NCBI GenBank assembly: GCA_002336915.1
Contig: DDET01000061.1
Location: forward strand, 74,379-138,378
DNA from: Bacteroidetes bacterium UBA1947
GTDB lineage: Bacteria; Bacteroidota; Bacteroidia; Chitinophagales; Chitinophagaceae
Length of the DNA: 64,000 nucleotides
Direction: 5' to 3'
Position numbers and translations under genes: made by a program. Shown here piece after piece: positions 43,955-52,863 of this stretch. The first letter of the stretch is position 1, and every line of letters starts with the position of its first letter. The notes beneath the pieces are model-generated. The model was given only the letters and a program-made list of their open reading frames with translations. It did no database searches and had not been told where the DNA came from.

Positions 43955-44204
43955 ATAGACATAATGGTGGTTTGCAGCGCTTGGCCAATGAAATCCAAAA
44001 TACCCTATACATGTCTAAAAAGCGATTTAGTTTCTGCCATTCGGGAAACTTGGCGGTTGAAACGAGAAAAAAACGCGGTAAATGATATGTGCGCCAGCAT
44101 GACATATGAATTGATATTGATATTTATTGTACTAACTTTTAGTTAAACACTAGTTTTTGCCCCCGGCTTTTATATTTCCATCACATTCAGGCCCTCGCCT
44201 TTCA

Positions 44205-44212
44205 TACTTTTG
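44205..44212 (+). promoter_or_regulatory. Bacteroidota promoter -7 element for the GT4 gene
   Basis: TACTTTTG fits TAnnTTTG and lies 18 nt before ATG 44231. The -33 region is not a clean TTTG. The short leader fits Bacteroidota transcripts. The rest of the 43955-44230 gap shows no gene. Confidence 0.5.
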
Positions 44213-44230
44213 CAGCATCTTTGTTTTACA

Positions 44231-45268
44231 ATGCGCATACTTGAGATCAATTTTGAACGCACCTGGAGGGGAGGGGAACGTCAGACCTTGTACGATATGA
44301 TGGGATTTAAAAGCCTGGGGCAGGAAGTGGCTTTGCTATGTCGCTCCGGTTATCCTCTTCAGCAAAAAGCATTGGCTGCAGATTTCGAGGTGAAGGCCCA
44401 TGCAAATATCTTCAAAGTGCTGCTGTTTCTTATTTTCCACTGTAGGAAGTATGATGTTTTTCATGTGCAAACCTCGCACATGCTCACTTATTGTATTTTG
44501 ACAAAGCCTTTTCACGGTGCCAAAGTCATTTTCACCCGCCGTATAGATTTTGTGCCGCACAAATGGATAACCCGCCTCAAGTATAACCTTGCAGATCATA
44601 CAGTTGCGATAAGCACAGCTATCAAAAAAATATTAGAGGACTTTGGTATTAAGAACATCGCGTTGATATCAGAGATAGTTGTGCCCAAACAGCTTGACAA
44701 AGCACGGGGGCTAAAGCTCCTGGTTGAATTAAATGTGAAACAGGGCAGCCACGTGCTGGGCACCACATCGGCACTGGTACAACATAAGGATCCCCTCACA
44801 ATGGTTGAGGCCATCCGTATCCTGAAAGAAAAGAGGAGGGATTTTGTGTTCCTGCATTTTGGTGATGGCGTGCTGGAGCAGGCGGTAAAAGATAAAATAG
44901 AAGAATACCAGTTGCAGGATGTCTATAAAATGATGGGCTTTTATGACAATGTGGAAGATTTCTTTTCTATTCTCGAGCTATTCGTCATGAGTTCCGAAGA
45001 GGAGGGGCTCGGCAGTTCTGTGCTCGATGCCTTTATCTATAAGGTGCCCGTTGTGTCCACAAGTGCCGGGGGCTTAAAGGACCTCGTACAGAACGGCAGG
45101 GGCATGATGTGTACACCGGGATCTCCGCAGGAAATTGCAGAAGGAATAGATATGTTATTGAATGATTCCGCAAGGGCTGCTGCAATAGCGGACAAGGCTT
45201 ACAATTACGTACTCAAAGAGCACGACATAAAATATATCTCTGGCAAATACCTGGCACTTCTTAGCTAG
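44231..45268 (+). CDS. glycosyltransferase family 4
   Basis: A 345-residue GT-B enzyme starting MRILEINFERTWRGGERQT, with the glycine-rich acceptor-domain loop WRGGERQTLYD at the N-terminus, so ATG 44231 is preferred over the TTG 21 nt upstream. The donor domain has LGTTSALVQHKDPLTMVEAI and FVMSSEEEGLGSSVLDAF, the GT4 catalytic block. It resembles lipopolysaccharide-core glycosyltransferases. Its 3' end overlaps the convergent GT2 gene by 8 bp. Confidence 0.88.
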   Translation: MRILEINFERTWRGGERQTLYDMMGFKSLGQEVALLCRSGYPLQQKALAADFEVKAHANIFKVLLFLIFHCRKYDVFHVQTSHMLTYCILTKPFHGAKVIFTRRIDFVPHKWITRLKYNLADHTVAISTAIKKILEDFGIKNIALISEIVVPKQLDKARGLKLLVELNVKQGSHVLGTTSALVQHKDPLTMVEAIRILKEKRRDFVFLHFGDGVLEQAVKDKIEEYQLQDVYKMMGFYDNVEDFFSILELFVMSSEEEGLGSSVLDAFIYKVPVVSTSAGGLKDLVQNGRGMMCTPGSPQEIAEGIDMLLNDSARAAAIADKAYNYVLKEHDIKYISGKYLALLS

Positions 45269-46031
45269 TTGCCGCAATTTGTTGTTTACTGTATTGTCTC
45301 GTCTTGATGTACTTCAGGAAAGTTGCGTACGCTGATAGCTTGCATACAAGATATCCTTTATGGCCGTCCAGGAAGCCCATTCGGAAAAAGTAGTTAACAA
45401 AAAAGCTCCACACAGGTGTGATCATAACCGTTGCCAGGCTGTAGTTCTTTCCTTTCTCTACATTTTCCTTAGCCGATAGCTCGGTAAATTTATTTATCTG
45501 CAGTATATGGTCGCTCAGTGTGTAGAAGCTGTAGTGCAGCAGGTCGCCTTCTAGTTCCCCTGTGTTTGCCTCGTTTCTGGGTTGCCAATATTCATGCACT
45601 TTCTCACCTTCCCACTGTCCCTTTGTCCGGTTGTAGAGGCGTATTTTTTTGTCAGGATACCAGCCGCTATGCCTTATCCATTTGCCGCAGTAGTAGGTAA
45701 GCCTGGCGAACCAGTAAGCATCATGCTTGAGATCTGCTTTTTGCTTCATGATGTTTTGTCGCAATTCAGGGCTCAATGCCTCATCTGCATCCAGGGATAA
45801 TATCCAGTCATTTGAGGCATGTTTTGTGGCAAAGTTCTTTTGTTCCTTGTAGCCCATGAACGATTGTAAAACCACCTTTGCCCCGTAGCGCTCAGCTATT
45901 TTCACTGTGTTATCGTTTGAGTTGCTGTCCACTATCAGTATCTCGTCCGCAACATCTTTCAATGACCGCAGGCAGCGGTCTATATTTTTTTCTTCGTTCA
46001 GCGTTATGATTACTACACTTATTTTGCTCAT
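45261..46031 (-). CDS. glycosyltransferase family 2 (LPS-core WaaE/KdtX-like)
   Basis: A 256-residue GT-A enzyme: SVVIITLNEEKNIDRCLRSL, DEILIVDSNSNDNT, and the metal-binding DxD in WILSLDADEALS. FNR-like YKEQKNFATKHA and the later WIRHSGWYPDKKIRLYNR are typical of WaaE-type beta-glucosyltransferases of the lipopolysaccharide inner core. This pairing with the GT4 suggests core synthesis rather than part of the radical SAM glycan operons. Confidence 0.9.
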   Translation of the reverse strand: MSKISVVIITLNEEKNIDRCLRSLKDVADEILIVDSNSNDNTVKIAERYGAKVVLQSFMGYKEQKNFATKHASNDWILSLDADEALSPELRQNIMKQKADLKHDAYWFARLTYYCGKWIRHSGWYPDKKIRLYNRTKGQWEGEKVHEYWQPRNEANTGELEGDLLHYSFYTLSDHILQINKFTELSAKENVEKGKNYSLATVMITPVWSFFVNYFFRMGFLDGHKGYLVCKLSAYATFLKYIKTRQYSKQQIAATS

Positions 46032-46213
46032 TTACCTTGTCCTCGGCTGCTTTATCCTGTAAAAATAGCCTGTAATCATATTCCGGCGTACATGGATTAA
46101 ATATCTTTTATTTATTCATTTTCTTTATAATGCTTTGTTTTTGTATGTATTTTTGCCGTAACTTTATATATCCTGCTCCGGCAGGAAAAAGCACCTGGTA
46201 ATTTATTTTTTTG

Positions 46214-47053
46214 ATGCCCAAAATATATAGTAAAGCCATAATAGCTCTTGCCGTAGCATTTTGTGTGCCTTTTATTACGGCACAGGCGGGTAATGTCATT
46301 AAACCTCAGCCGGAAGAAAGGAATATCATCATACTTGATCCGAATGACCCTTTGCCCAGGGGAGCTACAGAACTGCAGGATGTAGAGGTGGACAGTACCT
46401 CGTTCAAGGTAAGCTATTCTTATTTTGAAGTGATGCAAACGCTTAAGAAAAAAGCACTGGAGCAGAATGCAAATATCATAAAAATCACCGAAAAAATAGT
46501 AGACGGCAAAAACGAGTGTTGTAGGGTTAGCGCCATTTTATACAGGGCCGACAACGTACATAAATACGAAAAAGAATTTGCCTGGACCAAGGAGCGCAAA
46601 CTAACATGGGATGATTTTCGGGGTAGGATAAATATACCTGTCGGCGAACAAGAAACTGTGGCAGTGTCTTACTGCGGATTTAGTTTTGAAACAAATTCAG
46701 TTACATTATCTAATAAAGTTCAGATACTCGTCCGTAACAGTTTCCGAAAAGATATGTCCTGGGTTCTGCCCGATGAGCGTACAGCACAGGTATTGGAACA
46801 TGAGCAAGGCCACTTTGATCTTTGCGAGATTTACACCCGCAAACTACGCGACAGGTTTAATAGTCTTACGGTTAATGTCTATAATCTCAATTCGGTTCTT
46901 GCGGAAGCCTATCGCGAGATAGGGGATGCCTGCAAAGCCCGTCAGGCTCAGTATGAAGCTGAGACCGAGCATGGCCAGAATACAGCACAGCAAAAAAAAT
47001 GGGAGCATCTCATTCAAAAAGAACTCGTTGAAACCGAAGAATGGATGATGTGA
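46214..47053 (+). CDS. DUF922-type predicted zinc protease, exported
   Basis: A 279-residue protein with a signal peptide (about 1-26, ending TAQAG). The C-terminal domain starts FAWTKERKLTWDDFRG and holds HEQGH near residues 196-200, an HExxH zinc motif in the helix QVLEHEQGHFDLCEIYTR, as in the DUF922 family of predicted secreted Zn-proteases. The N-terminal half resembles no enzyme I know. ATG 46214 is used; a TTG just before it is unlikely. TATTTTTG at 46148-46155 could be its -7 element. No substrate is known. Confidence 0.8.
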   Translation: MPKIYSKAIIALAVAFCVPFITAQAGNVIKPQPEERNIIILDPNDPLPRGATELQDVEVDSTSFKVSYSYFEVMQTLKKKALEQNANIIKITEKIVDGKNECCRVSAILYRADNVHKYEKEFAWTKERKLTWDDFRGRINIPVGEQETVAVSYCGFSFETNSVTLSNKVQILVRNSFRKDMSWVLPDERTAQVLEHEQGHFDLCEIYTRKLRDRFNSLTVNVYNLNSVLAEAYREIGDACKARQAQYEAETEHGQNTAQQKKWEHLIQKELVETEEWMM

Positions 47054-47073
47054 CAAGCAGGTGTCATTTTTTT
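47051..47073. terminator. weak terminator between convergent genes
   Basis: TGACA and TGTCA flank a 6-nt loop, followed by seven Ts. The stem overlaps the stop codon of the DUF922 gene and lies just before the convergent response-regulator stop. Confidence 0.4.
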
Positions 47074-47536
47074 AAGAAAGCAATTTCTGCCTTAATAAAA
47101 ACTCAAGCTGTTCGTTGCTTATTATTAAATTACTGTTAAGCTCTCTTATTTCTATTCGTTGCTTAAATATCTCGTAGGCCCTTTTGATGGTCATGTCAAG
47201 CTCTTCCTCATTCCATGGTTTGGTGAGGTAGTGAAATATTTTTCCTTTATTCACCGCATCAATAACAGCATTCATGTCTGCATAGCCCGTTAGCAGTACC
47301 CGCATTGGGTCGGGGTATTTTTCCAATATAGATTCAAGGAATTCAACGCCCGTCATATTAGGCATACGCTGGTCTGTAATGATCACGTTCATTTCCTGCG
47401 TTTCCAGCAGCTTTATTGCCTCCTCACCGCTTATCGCTGTAAACACGTTATACTTAACGCGAAAAGTAGCTTTGAAAGAGATAAGATTATTTATCTCATC
47501 ATCAACGTATAGTATATTTATTTTTTCATTCGGCAT
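47072..47536 (-). CDS. response regulator with receiver domain and short C-terminal coiled coil
   Basis: A 154-residue protein starting MPNEKINILYVDDEINN; a longer frame to 47593 adds 19 unlikely residues. The receiver domain shows YVDDE, phosphoacceptor Asp in VIITDQRMPN, Thr in VLLTGYAD and Lys in YLTKPWNEEEL. The KPWxxxEL ending marks the RpfG-like or hybrid-kinase receiver branch. After it only an amphipathic helix remains (about 120-150), with no output domain. It resembles the receiver of the kinase at 52864 and may exchange phosphate with that system. It lies upstream of, and divergent to, that operon. Confidence 0.87.
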   Translation of the reverse strand: MPNEKINILYVDDEINNLISFKATFRVKYNVFTAISGEEAIKLLETQEMNVIITDQRMPNMTGVEFLESILEKYPDPMRVLLTGYADMNAVIDAVNKGKIFHYLTKPWNEEELDMTIKRAYEIFKQRIEIRELNSNLIISNEQLEFLLRQKLLS

Positions 47537-47563
47537 TGCTGAATAAAATATCCTGTACTTTTG
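47536..47563 (+). promoter_or_regulatory. full Bacteroidota-type promoter for the ThiF-nitroreductase operon
   Basis: TTG at 47536-47538 and TACTTTTG at 47556-47563 are separated by 17 nt, matching TTTG-N17-20-TAnnTTTG. It would give a leader of about 105 nt before ATG 47675. Its -33 element overlaps the start codon of the divergent response regulator, so the two transcripts may interfere. Confidence 0.6.
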
Positions 47564-47674
47564 CGTGAAAATATTCTTACTGCAAGATAACAAATTTCTG
47601 GTTTTTTAGTATATTCATGTGCAGATTAGTTTAGCCCCATTTGGAGTAACAGGTAATCAGAAATAAATGGGTTA

Positions 47675-49987
47675 ATGGATTTATATAAGACTTTAATGGA
47701 TGTAACCATGGACAGGGCTACATTCAGGCCGCTGTTCTTCCGCCTGGATGTAGATGAAGATTGGAATAGCTATAAGGAAATAACAAATTCTGTAAGCGGC
47801 ATTAACATCTGCGATGATATTCTGTCGCAGCTCAAAGAACTCATCAAATGCCGTTACCCTTCCCGCAAAATAAAGGAAGAAGAATACGCTTCTCTAATAG
47901 AGGCACAACTGGCAGGGAAGACCCTGCAACAGTATGGCGTATGGATTTATTACCCCTGGAACCATAACATGGTTCATTTGCTCGATAAGGATGAATTTAT
48001 CGAGCTTCGCACAAACCGCAACAAGTATAAAATTACTGATGAAGAACAAGCGATATTAGGCACCAAAAAGGTGGGCATTATCGGCTTGTCTGTTGGCCAG
48101 TCCATCGCGCTCACCATGGCAATGGAAAGAGATTGCGGAGAGCTAAGGCTTGCTGATTTTGATACGCTTGATCTCAGCAATATCAATCGCATTCGCAGCG
48201 GCGTGCATAATATAGGACAGAAGAAGGTTGTTATCGCTGCGCGTGAAATTGCGGAGATAGACCCTTTTCTTAATGTAGTATGTTACGATGAGGGAATAAC
48301 CGAGTCCAATATTGAGGCCTTCCTGCAGGAGGGTGGTAAGCTCGACCTGCTGGTAGACGAATGTGACAGCCTGGACATCAAGCTGCTCGCAAGAGAAAAA
48401 GCTCGTGACCTGAGGATACCTGTGTTAATGGATACCAGCGACAGGGGCATGTTGGATGTAGAGCGTTTTGACCTTGAGCCACAAAGGCCTTTGTTGCACG
48501 GACTAGCAGAGGGGCTCGATCCTAAGATAGTTGCAACGCTGTCTCCCGAACAGAAGATACCTATAGTTTTAAAGCTGACTAACGCGGGCAATGGCTCCAT
48601 GCGGGGCCGCGCTTCCATGCTCGAGATAGGCATGACCATATCTACCTGGCCACAGCTTGCATCCTCCGTAGTACTCGGAGGTGCTGTAGCCGCCGATGTT
48701 TCGCGCAGGCTGCTCTTAGGCTTGTTCAATGACTCAGGCAGGTATTATGTCGACATCGAAGAGATCGTTGGTGGAAAAGAAAAAGGCGCGCAATCAATAG
48801 CACGTCCTAATCCTTACCAACCCTTGACTAAAGACGCTATAAAAAGCATACTTAAAGATACTCAGTTCGAAAGGGGAGCGAACACGATTACACTAACTAA
48901 TGAGCAGTTATCCGCTATATTAAATGCTGCAATGGCAGCGCCGTCTACCGGTAACGATCAGCCATGGAAATGGTATTATCACGATGGCATTCTTTACCTC
49001 TTCCACGATAGTTACCGGTCCTTTTCTTTTGGCGATTATAAGAACATTGCATCTTATCTCACATTCGGTGCGGTGATTGAGAACCTGGTGTTGGAAGCAC
49101 AAAAACAGTCGGTTGAAGTGGCGCTTGACCTCTTTCCACTTGGTGAAAGTTCACCATTGGTAGCATCATTGCGTTTCTCCGACACGGGTTCGGCCAATGC
49201 TGAGCCGCATATTCATAATGAGCTTGCCGATTTTATCTATAGCCGTACCACCAATCGTAATCTTGGCCCCCGGACAGAGATCGAGCCAACTGTATTGGAA
49301 GACTTAAAAAGCGTAGCGGAAACTGTCCAGGGTGCTGAGCTTCGCTGGCTCACAACCCCCGGGGAAATACTGGAAGCAGGCAAGGTCATTGCCGCTTGCG
49401 ACCGCATGCGCTTCATGCACCCCGAAGGCCATTATGATTTCGTACATCGCGAAATGCGCTGGCGCCCTGAAGATGCGGAGGCGACCCGCGATGGCATTGA
49501 CATTTATACATTAGGCCTTGCAAAGCCACAATTGGCTGCCATGCAAATACTCAAAGACTACGACGTTATTGATTTTGTAAGAAAGCTGAAAGGTGGTAAA
49601 CTGATGGAAATGGCTACCATAGGTACCGTCATGCCTTCTTCTGCAATAGGTTTAATTACAATGCCTCATGTATCTGCAGAACAATACGTTGCAGGTGGCC
49701 GTTCCTATGAGCGTATGTGGCTGGCCGCCGAAAAACACGGGCTTGCTTTGCACCCGCTCATCTCACCCCTATATTTTTTCCCGCGTATAAGCCAGGGTAA
49801 TAACGACAATAGCATATCAACTGATAATATTGAGGAATTAAAGATTTTGCGTGAACGTTTCAAGCAGCTGTTCAGGGTAAGAGAGGGACTAGCTGAGGTT
49901 TTCCTGTTCAAACTGGCCTGTGTACCTAAAACAGGTCCGAAAGCATTGAGAAAACCCGTAGAAGAAATGTTGTTTACAGATTATTAA
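47675..49987 (+). CDS. Rv1355c-family ThiF/E1-like and nitroreductase fusion
   Basis: A 770-residue cytoplasmic protein. After about 120 residues of N-terminal sequence comes an E1-like adenylating domain (about 130-350): KVGIIGLSVGQSIALTMAME for the nucleotide loop, LRLADFDTLDLSNINRI with the conserved Asp-x-D-N-R core, and LLVDECDSLDIKLLAREKA. A nitroreductase-like FMN domain (about 410-700) begins NAAMAAPSTGNDQPWKW. This order matches mycobacterial Rv1355c/MoeY-type proteins of unknown reaction; the name Rv1355c family is from memory. Such a fusion could activate a carboxylate and oxidise or reduce a ring. It starts a five-gene operon, 4 bp before the acyltransferase. Confidence 0.85.
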   Translation: MDLYKTLMDVTMDRATFRPLFFRLDVDEDWNSYKEITNSVSGINICDDILSQLKELIKCRYPSRKIKEEEYASLIEAQLAGKTLQQYGVWIYYPWNHNMVHLLDKDEFIELRTNRNKYKITDEEQAILGTKKVGIIGLSVGQSIALTMAMERDCGELRLADFDTLDLSNINRIRSGVHNIGQKKVVIAAREIAEIDPFLNVVCYDEGITESNIEAFLQEGGKLDLLVDECDSLDIKLLAREKARDLRIPVLMDTSDRGMLDVERFDLEPQRPLLHGLAEGLDPKIVATLSPEQKIPIVLKLTNAGNGSMRGRASMLEIGMTISTWPQLASSVVLGGAVAADVSRRLLLGLFNDSGRYYVDIEEIVGGKEKGAQSIARPNPYQPLTKDAIKSILKDTQFERGANTITLTNEQLSAILNAAMAAPSTGNDQPWKWYYHDGILYLFHDSYRSFSFGDYKNIASYLTFGAVIENLVLEAQKQSVEVALDLFPLGESSPLVASLRFSDTGSANAEPHIHNELADFIYSRTTNRNLGPRTEIEPTVLEDLKSVAETVQGAELRWLTTPGEILEAGKVIAACDRMRFMHPEGHYDFVHREMRWRPEDAEATRDGIDIYTLGLAKPQLAAMQILKDYDVIDFVRKLKGGKLMEMATIGTVMPSSAIGLITMPHVSAEQYVAGGRSYERMWLAAEKHGLALHPLISPLYFFPRISQGNNDNSISTDNIEELKILRERFKQLFRVREGLAEVFLFKLACVPKTGPKALRKPVEEMLFTDY

Positions 49988-49991
49988 AAGG

Positions 49992-50690
49992 ATGATAGCG
50001 AAATTTAGGGTATTTAGGGCTGTCGATGATCCCGGCGGGTGTGACCAGTATATTGACGGTCATAGGCGGGTTCTTGAGGCTTATGGCGTCACAAAGGTTA
50101 CTTCCGCTCATGCCGACTGGAAGTTCGACCCGTATACCTATGTTATTATTGCCGAATCTGAGGACCATGAACGTGTTTTTGGTGGCTGCCGGGTGCAGAT
50201 ACGCTCCGAGGAGCTTAAGATGCCCCTGGAAGGTGCCATAGCCCTGCTTGACAAGCGCATATATGACTACGTGGACCAGATAGGCAACTACAACGTTGCA
50301 GAGTTCTGTGGCCTTTGGAACTCAAAAGAAGTTGCAGGTTACGGGATCGGGAGCATGTTCCTCGGCAGGGTTGCCATCGCCATTACACCACTTCTTGGAT
50401 TAAAATACCTGATGGGGCTCTGTTCCCCAGCCACGCTACGCAACAGCCAGAAGGTAGGCTTCGAGATACTTCGCGAGCTGGGAAACAATGGTACCTTCTA
50501 TTATCCCAAAGAAGATTTGATAGCGACTGCACTTATTATTAAAGATGTTATAAATTTACCCTTGGCTAACGAACAGGAACGCGAGGTGATTTTAAACTTA
50601 AGGAACAATCCTGTTCAGACTTCTGTAGAAAGAGGACCAAAAGGCGAACTTCAAACATACTTTGATATACGTGTTAACCGAACCACTTAA
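49992..50690 (+). CDS. N-acyltransferase, GNAT/LuxI-FeeM-like (tentative)
   Basis: A 232-residue soluble protein. The first half has a strand-turn-strand segment YVIIAESEDHERVFGGCRVQ followed by LEGAIALLDKRIYDYV and NVAEFCGLWNSKE. This order (FD-rich start, then GGCR, then an AE-x-C/S-R-like patch) recalls autoinducer synthases and N-acyl amino acid synthases of the GNAT fold. The second half, LGLKYLMGLCSPATLRNSQKVGF, fits a GNAT C-terminal beta-alpha unit. It is tightly coupled to the ThiF-nitroreductase gene (4 bp) and to the kinase gene (7 bp). The acyl donor and acceptor are unknown, and an ordinary GNAT acetyltransferase is the alternative. Confidence 0.65.
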   Translation: MIAKFRVFRAVDDPGGCDQYIDGHRRVLEAYGVTKVTSAHADWKFDPYTYVIIAESEDHERVFGGCRVQIRSEELKMPLEGAIALLDKRIYDYVDQIGNYNVAEFCGLWNSKEVAGYGIGSMFLGRVAIAITPLLGLKYLMGLCSPATLRNSQKVGFEILRELGNNGTFYYPKEDLIATALIIKDVINLPLANEQEREVILNLRNNPVQTSVERGPKGELQTYFDIRVNRTT

Positions 50691-50697
50691 AAGAGTA

Positions 50698-52842
50698 ATG
50701 CGCAACTCCTTCAGTAAGATCATCATCTTACTGGTATTCTTAACCGGCATATCCAGCTACTCTTTTGCTCAGCCCATTATATATGATGGCGGCAGGATTC
50801 TTATTGGCGACCAGGTATTTATCCTTAACGATAGTCTTAATAGATACAGTCTCGGGGAGGCGGTAAGTTCGCAGGCTTTTTATAAGAGCAAAGACAAGGC
50901 GCCTAATTTCGATATATCTTCCTCTACTTACTGGATAAAGTTCTCCATTCAGAACAAGACAAAATACAACCGTCTTTTTTTAGACCTGGAATATGCGCTG
51001 GTTGATACCTGCAACCTGTATAGGGTAGAAGGCAATGACATCGTATTGCTCCAGGCCATGGGCGCGGCGCAGGAGTTCAATAAAAGAAAGTACAAGGATC
51101 CCGACTTCGTTTTTGATATCGACCTTGTTAAAGACTCGGTTGGGGAATACATACTCAAAATAAAGAGCTCGGAGCAACTGCTTACACCGCTGATACTCGG
51201 CAACCCGCAGTCCATATCCGAAGACAAGAGCACTAAGGATGTTATATATGGTATCCTTATGGGCATACTGCTCGTAATGATGCTGTACAACTTCTTTGTC
51301 TATCTCTCCACCAAAGACAGGAGCTATCTCTATTATGTGCTGTATATCCTGTTCATAGGTTTGGCACAGGTCACTATCACGGGTTATGCTTACAAGTACC
51401 TGTTTCCCGGCAGTCCGGCATCATTCAACTTTTTGTACATCACTTTCCCGGCGTTGGCAGGCGTATTTGCCCTGTCCTTTATGCGTTCGTTCCTGAATAC
51501 AGCTAAGAGTGCACCGAGGCTCGACAAGGTTGCCATCTTCGTGATGCTGCTATACGCTACTGCACCTTTTATTCGCCTCGCAGGCAACGACAATATCAGT
51601 TCAAGGTTCATAGATATTTCAGGTCTTGGCGCTGTAATTACAGGTCTTTCCACTGCAGGGTATTTATCAGTAAAGAACTACAGGCCGGCCAAGTTCTTCC
51701 TCGCCGCCTGGATCATCTTTATCATCGGCATGATATTGTTTGTGATGCGCAATCTTAATGTGCTTCCGTACAACAATTATACAAACTATACTTTCTTTAT
51801 AGGTACGGCATTGGAGGTCACATTGCTGTCATTCGCCCTGGCCGATAAGATAAACATCTTCAAAAAAGAGAAGGAAGAATCGCAGGCGGAGGCACTCAGG
51901 CAGGCACAGATAAATGAGCGTATGATACGCGAACAGAACGTCTTGCTGGAACAAAAAGTGAACGAGCGTACTGTGGAATTGCGTGCTGCCAATGATGACC
52001 TCAACCAGGCCATGACCGATCTTAAAGAAGCCGAATCGCAACTGGTAGAATCAGAGAAAATGGCATCGCTGGGCCAGTTGACCGCCGGTATAGCGCATGA
52101 GATCAATAATCCTATCAACTTCGTTACCTCCAACATCAAGCCGCTTAAGCGCGATGTGGACATACTCATTGATGCGCTCAATACTATCGAAGGTGTAGGT
52201 ATGTCCGAAATAGCTACTGCTGAAAAACTGAAGCAGATAAGCGAGTATAAGACCGAGATAGACTTTGATTACCTGAAGACCGAGATAGACCACCTGCTTA
52301 ACGGAATAAATGAGGGTGCCTCACGCACAGCTGAAATAGTAAAGGGCTTGCGCATATTTTCCCGTCTTGATGAGGACGACCTTAAGAAAGCAGACCTTAA
52401 CGAGGGCCTTGAGGCAACTATGGTACTGGTTAATAACCTGCTTGGTACCAAGATAAAGGTCATTAAGGAATATGGCGAGATACCACTTGTCGAGTGCTAT
52501 CCGGGTAAGCTGAACCAGGTATTCCTCAATATCATGAGCAATGCCATACACGCTATTGCCAAGCACCATCCTGAAGACGACCTGGGCAGAATGACGCTTA
52601 AAACCTGGGCTGATGATAAAATGGTATATATAAGTATATCGGACAATGGTACCGGTATGGATGAGCATACCAAGAAAAAGCTATTCGAGCCATTCTTCAC
52701 TACTAAAGACGTGGGAGAGGGTACAGGCCTTGGTTTGTCCATAGCCTGGAACACCATAAATAAGCATAACGGACAGATAAAGGTTAATTCTACTTTGGGC
52801 GAAGGGACAGAATTTGTTTTGGAAATTCCAATAATGCATTAG
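50698..52842 (+). CDS. 7TMR-DISM sensor histidine kinase
   Basis: A 714-residue membrane kinase. A signal-anchor (about 5-25) and an extracytoplasmic 7TMR-DISM-type ligand domain (about 30-170) are followed by seven membrane helices (about 185-385), a coiled coil (about 390-450), a HisKA-like box MASLGQLTAGIAHEINNP with His near 467, and a GHKL ATPase (NQVFLNIMSNAIHAI, SDNGTGMDEHTKKKLFEPFF, GTGLGLSIAW). ATG 50698 is chosen over an upstream frame start because it begins at the signal segment and avoids overlap with the preceding gene. 7TMR-DISM domains often bind carbohydrate or other small ligands, so this could sense the operon's own product. Confidence 0.92.
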   Translation: MRNSFSKIIILLVFLTGISSYSFAQPIIYDGGRILIGDQVFILNDSLNRYSLGEAVSSQAFYKSKDKAPNFDISSSTYWIKFSIQNKTKYNRLFLDLEYALVDTCNLYRVEGNDIVLLQAMGAAQEFNKRKYKDPDFVFDIDLVKDSVGEYILKIKSSEQLLTPLILGNPQSISEDKSTKDVIYGILMGILLVMMLYNFFVYLSTKDRSYLYYVLYILFIGLAQVTITGYAYKYLFPGSPASFNFLYITFPALAGVFALSFMRSFLNTAKSAPRLDKVAIFVMLLYATAPFIRLAGNDNISSRFIDISGLGAVITGLSTAGYLSVKNYRPAKFFLAAWIIFIIGMILFVMRNLNVLPYNNYTNYTFFIGTALEVTLLSFALADKINIFKKEKEESQAEALRQAQINERMIREQNVLLEQKVNERTVELRAANDDLNQAMTDLKEAESQLVESEKMASLGQLTAGIAHEINNPINFVTSNIKPLKRDVDILIDALNTIEGVGMSEIATAEKLKQISEYKTEIDFDYLKTEIDHLLNGINEGASRTAEIVKGLRIFSRLDEDDLKKADLNEGLEATMVLVNNLLGTKIKVIKEYGEIPLVECYPGKLNQVFLNIMSNAIHAIAKHHPEDDLGRMTLKTWADDKMVYISISDNGTGMDEHTKKKLFEPFFTTKDVGEGTGLGLSIAWNTINKHNGQIKVNSTLGEGTEFVLEIPIMH

Positions 52843-52863
52843 TTTTAGTAAATAATTCGGCCA

